Position numbers and translations under genes: made by a program | Assembly (NCBI GenBank): GCA_021234155.1 | Contig: JAJEKV010000047.1 | Span: 2,344,494-2,408,493 of the forward strand | DNA length: 64,000 nucleotides | Reading direction: 5' to 3' | Origin: Isoetes taiwanensis | Taxonomy: Eukaryota > Streptophyta > Lycopodiopsida > Isoetales > Isoetaceae | Part shown: one piece after another, positions 59,991 through 64,000 of the stretch | Layout: each line of letters begins with the position of its first letter | Position numbering within the stretch: the stretch's first letter is position 1 | The notes under the pieces: generated by a model | Databases searched by the model: none | Told to the model about the DNA's origin: nothing | What the model saw: the letters and a program-made list of their open reading frames with translations, nothing else

Positions 59991-60497
59991 GATGGCTCTC
60001 CTATCTGGGTTTGGGCTCTATGGAATAGAAAAATTGCTACTGACTACGGACAAGCGGCTGGCCGTATTTTCTAGGTATTTGTCTATCTTAAGGCTGTCCT
60101 AAAGTATCCTATGCAAGGGGGAAGTTCTACTAGAGAAGGACCTATCTTTGCATGGAACTCAGCCATAATGTCCTGGTAAAATAGGGAATAGCATTGATGG
60201 TTGCCATGATGCTAGAGCTGCTTTGGGGATATCAAACGGATGAAGGAGCCTGGGAGCTGAAAAATCGGCTTGGAGCGAGGAGCAAAGGTGTAGGATGCAA
60301 ATGAGGGTTGTGGTCTACTTATAGGCAAAAACCCTAATTTTAGAAAAAAATTTGGATAAAGGAAAATTTAGGATTCTAAGGTATTGCTAAGCACAAGACA
60401 AGCTAATCAAGCTAAAGAGTACATTCTAAGGATCCTATTGCAACAAATTCTATCTAATTTGGGGAAGGTGTGGATAAATTGGGGCAATTTTGGTGTG

Positions 60498-61865
60498 ACC
60501 ACTCACACAGTGCGCGAGAGGCAGTTAGGAATATGATCCTAAGTGGCCTGGGCGCACTCTGTGAGGGGTGGGGCCCTGTTTGGATCGAGGATGACGCCAA
60601 ACATGCAAACTAAGATTGAAATCCTGCATATCTCGTTGAGATAGGTCGGATTGAGCCCTTACTTGCTTCATTTGATAAGTTTTGGCCCAGATTTGGGGTC
60701 GACCACTCACACAGTGCGCCAGGGTCGAATCGGTTTGCAAACCGAATTGGTCTGGGCGCACTCTGCGAGGGGTGGGGCTCCATGTGAGTTAGGGTTGGGC
60801 AATTTCTACAAACTAGGGTTCAAATCCTACTAATTATGGTGAGCTGAGTCGAATGGTGTGCTTACTTTTACGCATTTGGACAAGTTTTGGCATAGATCGA
60901 TTGCTCGACCACTCTCACACAAGGCGCGAGAGGCGATTAGGAATATAATCCTAAGTGGCCTGGGCGCACTCTGTGAGGGGTGGGGCCAAAAACACTGAGT
61001 TTTGCTCCAACTTTGTTAATTCCAACTGCAGAACTTAGTAACACATTCTACTTACACCTGATTTAACACATTAACATGATCAAAACATAAATTTATATTT
61101 ACAATAAACTAGCAATCTTCTTTTCACGAGAGCTCGTGGATGTTGCACCCGAAGTTCTCGATAGTCGAGAAGGTTCTTCATGCGAGATGATTAACGTATG
61201 TCTTCCATTCGATGAAGATTGTTGATAGGTCGGTTGTGCCCCTGTCTTTGCCTTTCGCGTTTGTAGAGGTGTTTGCCATAGTGCTTCCTCTCTTGGGTTG
61301 CCTGGGTCTTCAATGTCTTCAAAAGTCATGCTCCTTGCCCTTCTGTGGCTCTAGCCTTGTACCTTAAAAGCTATTGCTTCTATTTCTAAATAAACTGTAG
61401 TTTGGGAGACAGAATTTAGGGTTTGACCTATTTTGGTCATTTTGAGGAGGATTATAATATTTTTAGCCTAATTTGAGGTCATAAATGGATTCTAGACTCT
61501 TTAATGGTCCTAACGCAACAAATTTTCAGGCGATTTGGAGTCAGTATAACTCAAGTTACTGAAGGTTCAAAGTTTTGACCACTCACACAAAGGCGCCGGG
61601 GTCGAATTGGTTTGCAAACCAAATTGGTGCAGGCGCACTCGTGAGGGGTCACCTCTTTGGGGTCCAATTTTCAATTTACAAGGGGTTTCTTAGTGTTATA
61701 ATATGCAAAACTAGCTAGAATCAAGGAGATAAGCTGAATCGCACCATTAGTTTAGCTAAATTATACATCTAACTAGGTCAACATGGGTTCACCACTCACA
61801 CAAAGTCGCCTGTGGTCGAATCGGTTTGCAAACCAAATTGGTGCGGGCGCACTGTCGAGAGGGGT
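60498..61865 (-). repeat. Five hairpin repeats in the retrotransposon leader
   Basis: Units at 60498-60569, 60702-60773, 60908-60981, 61578-61649 and 61791-61865 each start ACCACTCACACA (or ACTCTCACACA) and end CACTC..GAGGGGT, and the two ends pair over about 16 of 18 positions. The inner arms come in two types: units 1 and 3 carry TTAGGAATAT.ATCCTAAG, while units 2, 4 and 5 carry CGGTTTGCAAACC.AATTGG; both are self-complementary. Units 1-3 are about 205 bases apart and 4-5 about 213, with partly similar spacers, so the larger repeat is about 205-213 bp. They lie between the primer-binding site and the gag-like frame. Confidence 0.9.
61099..61329 (-). CDS. Small leader ORF (76 codons) of unknown meaning
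   Basis: Open minus frame starting MTFEDIEDPGNPREEALWQT and ending STSSREKKIASLL. It lies between hairpin units 3 and 4 in the retrotransposon leader. Polar, Ser/Thr/Arg-rich; could be a displaced gag start or chance. No motif. Confidence 0.3.
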   Translation of the reverse strand: MTFEDIEDPGNPREEALWQTPLQTRKAKTGAQPTYQQSSSNGRHTLIISHEEPSRLSRTSGATSTSSREKKIASLL

Positions 61866-62065
61866 CACCTCTTTTGGCCATTTTAGGTTGGGTTTTTGCT
61901 AAAACTTATCACTACTCTTAGCATTAACCTATTATTCTGACTACAATTGGGAAAAATTTTCCCAATTTTCGAGGTTCTTGCTTGGGAGGTTGTTCCCAAG
62001 ACCGGAAGTCTCTTGTTAGTCCTAAGGAAAATGGTCGGTGCTCGATCCCGGTCTACCAAGATCAT

Positions 62066-62076
62066 GCTCGATACCA
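62066..62076 (-). promoter_or_regulatory. Primer-binding site for initiator tRNA-Met
   Basis: On the minus strand, 3 bases after the 5' LTR, TGGTATCGAGC matches the standard plant PBS TGGTATCAGAGC with one base missing. It fixes the element's orientation in agreement with the polypurine tract. Confidence 0.85.
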
Positions 62077-62079
62077 CCG

Positions 62080-63671
62080 TGGACGCCCCCTACTCCTTAT
62101 AACGATGCCCACATCATTATTCGAAGGAGGAGCATTCCCCCCGGCGGCTACACACGGCGGGGGCCATCCACCGACTCTACTCCCATCGGGATGAGCCGAC
62201 AAGGGAAGAATGGATGTGTCATTCACCCGCCTTCCATCGGGTCGACCTATCTGGAAGCGTGAATAAACAAACGTGAGCACAACTAACGGTAAAACAAATA
62301 CAAGTACCTCGAGAGGTGAATACAATACAACATCGTAGAGATAGCAATACCATAGAAATAACATCATCACATAACATAAATAACAAGAGGGGAGATCCTA
62401 CCCGTGGGCTCGGACTCGTGGGGATGACCGACGGCTAGGGTCTCCGAGTTCATTGCGCATGTAATTCATGGCAATGGATTTGGCTGGCATAGAACATGGC
62501 TTAGGGTAGTCCATTCCATCCGCCCCTCCCGTGCACACTTTGCGAGTAGGTGAAAAAAAGCGTTGGGACGGTGAATAGCCGGAGGGGCTACTACTACTGG
62601 GTTGCATCTCCCCAGCCCCGATGAGGCGGGAAGAGAGTTGCCTCCCCTCCGGAGGTATCTATGCTCATCACAAAGGCTAGAGGGCCACCGCCTTATTCGA
62701 CTTGAACTCACTGGAAGGTCATATTCACCACCCCACGAGTGTCGAGCTCATGCCTTGCCCACACGCAGTGACAAGCCATTAAGCCTAGCCCACGAGACCC
62801 CCGATAGGCCTTTACTACCAGAGGGGTCGGTCCGTGATGAGACAAGTTCCTCCTTATCAAGCCTAGCCCCCCTTCACCCACAACCAAAGCGGGTTCCCGC
62901 GGCACGGGCCGCATATAATTGGGAACTAGTGGTGCTACCTAGGATCATCTGCTACACAGCTTTAGGTCTCTACCCCCCTTCCCAATACATGGAGATCACA
63001 GAGTGAAGTACATACAACATCACAGAACTGAAATAGAGAATATCATCTAATCTATCTACCTAAACAACAGAGTTAGGTTCCTTAGTTAGGGCTTATGATC
63101 TCGGGATCTATAAGGCCTCTAGAGTTGATCTAACATACTAAACCAGCCTATTGCCTTGCCCAAAGATGGCTTTGCACAACGAGAACAACTAGATATATCT
63201 GCTCCTTGACCCGCCTCGACCCTCGGAATGCGCCCATGCTCCCCGATCTTGTCAAGATGGCGCTAATCGATAATCTGTTGTGCAAATCCGGCTTTCCGGA
63301 GCTCAGCAATGCGGATTGAAGTCCATACTTGGCCGAAATGGCTCAAGAGAACCCTGAACTCGAGAGAGGAAAGGAGCTCTAGGAAAAACCCTAAAATGCA
63401 AAGAGAAGAAAGGTTTAGGGTTTAAGGGGAAAGCCCTTTTATAGAAACCCTTAGGGTTAGGTTAGATATTGGCCAAATGGGATTTAGCCATTTGGCAATG
63501 GGGTCCATGGGGTTATTAATTGTGTATGTTTATTTAACATGCACAACATTCAATGTTGCCCCCTAGGTGCAACCCTATACGTCTCGCAAGTACATGTCAT
63601 CCGTGACATGTACGGGTGACGTGGCAGTATAATATACGTATTCGGGGCGTATATTATGTTGGAACGTCACA
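62080..63671 (-). repeat. 5' LTR (right copy)
   Basis: About 1592 bp, colinear with the left LTR. The inner end is slightly altered (TGGACGCC in place of TGTGACGTCC), while the outer end ACGTCACA is intact and abuts GACTC. It holds the promoter for the element. Confidence 0.95.
63435..63444 (-). promoter_or_regulatory. LTR TATA box (5' LTR copy)
   Basis: Minus-strand CTATAAAAGG, identical to the left copy, flanked by AAACCCTTAGGGTTAGG upstream and TTAAACCCTAAACC downstream. Such telo-box words occur in many plant promoters. Confidence 0.65.
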
Positions 63672-63676
63672 GACTC
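63672..63676. repeat. Right target-site duplication GACTC
   Basis: Directly follows the ACGTCACA end of the LTR and precedes TTGAGCATTGT, the continuation of the LINE A zinc-knuckle codons. Confidence 0.95.
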
Positions 63677-64000
63677 TTGAGCATTGTCTCTTTGATTGTC
63701 CTGAGGTTCAACCAGCGTGGTCCTGGCTACAAGGTTTGTTTAACAGTAGATTGGACTGCCGATGCATCCTTTTGGCGTCCTATCCCAACGCATGGCCTCC
63801 AGCTAAACAAAGGGCATTTCATCTTGGTTCCGGTTGGCTCCTATGGTCGATATGGGAGCGTCACAGACGCCACATCTTTCAGGGCATTTATTCATCTGCA
63901 CACAGTGTTATTACAGTGGCCCAGAAAAAGATATTGACAGCCTACGAGTGTTCTTCCCTTGACTCAGAATTGGTGGAACGCATCTGGATTCAGTATCTTC
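63677..64000 (+). pseudogene. LINE A ORF2 tail, continuation after the LTR element
   Basis: After the second GACTC the frame continues as EHCLFDCPEVQPAWSWLQGL, completing the zf-RVT Cys/His pattern begun at 14580-14620 (CPLC ... HCLFDC). Further text includes WLLWSIWERHRRHIFQG, a segment typical of plant LINE tails, and ILTAYECSSLDSELVERIWI up to the window edge. The frame is open for the whole 324 bases. Continuity of codons on both sides proves that 14623-63671 is one insertion. Confidence 0.93.

Overview
This is repeat-dominated nuclear DNA from a land plant. Plant-type signatures include a degraded PLS-class pentatricopeptide repeat gene, plant L1-type LINEs with an ORF1 nucleic-acid-binding domain and a zf-RVT tail, a chromodomain Ty3/gypsy element primed by initiator tRNA-Met, a CIPK-type kinase relic and a Helitron with plant-type ends. 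The PPR style, the intron-bearing gene relics and the Penelope-like reverse transcriptase fit a seedless plant, most likely a fern. That placement is inference. I see no intact host gene.

Bases 1-6640 hold old debris: a LINE endonuclease fragment, a 5'-truncated LINE tail, a PPR relic, an A/G-rich quasi-tandem repeat built on GAATCT, and short simple repeats. Bases 6640-14622 hold two LINEs. LINE A (+) runs from its 5' UTR through ORF1 and ORF2 into the reverse transcriptase, breaks at 10793, resumes at 13858, and is split at 14622 inside its zinc-knuckle codons. LINE B (-) lies between the two halves.

The organising structure is one LTR retrotransposon of about 49 kb (14623-63671, minus strand). 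It splits LINE A, which resumes in frame at 63677. The 5-bp duplication GACTC, TG...CA ends, two LTRs of about 1.6 kb, a tRNA-iMet-type primer site beside the right LTR and a polypurine tract beside the left LTR all agree. Its own coding matter is degenerate: gag-like frames at the right (58.9-61.3 kb), and an integrase C terminus plus chromodomain at the left (17.1-17.6 kb). Protease, RT and RNase H are not visible. The leader carries five copies of a roughly 72-nt hairpin in which the outer stem is conserved while the inner stem exists in two unrelated palindromic versions.

Much of the space between these remnants, roughly 21.5-58.8 kb, is later cargo: relics of host genes that keep introns (an unidentified gene, a possible kelch-type gene, a CIPK-like kinase, a receptor-like kinase, a USB1-like U6 snRNA phosphodiesterase), a Penelope-like reverse transcriptase itself interrupted by a 601-bp element with an 11-bp duplication, a tRNA-derived SINE head, more GAATCT repeats, and an end-to-end Helitron (40047-50242, minus strand) inserted in an AT microsatellite. 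The Helitron encodes a Rep/helicase whose helicase half is frameshifted.

The window therefore records a sequence of nested insertions. The LINE-LTR relation is certain. The Helitron limits and the 601-bp insertion are strong. The outer limits of the gene-fragment cargo could not be found by eye.
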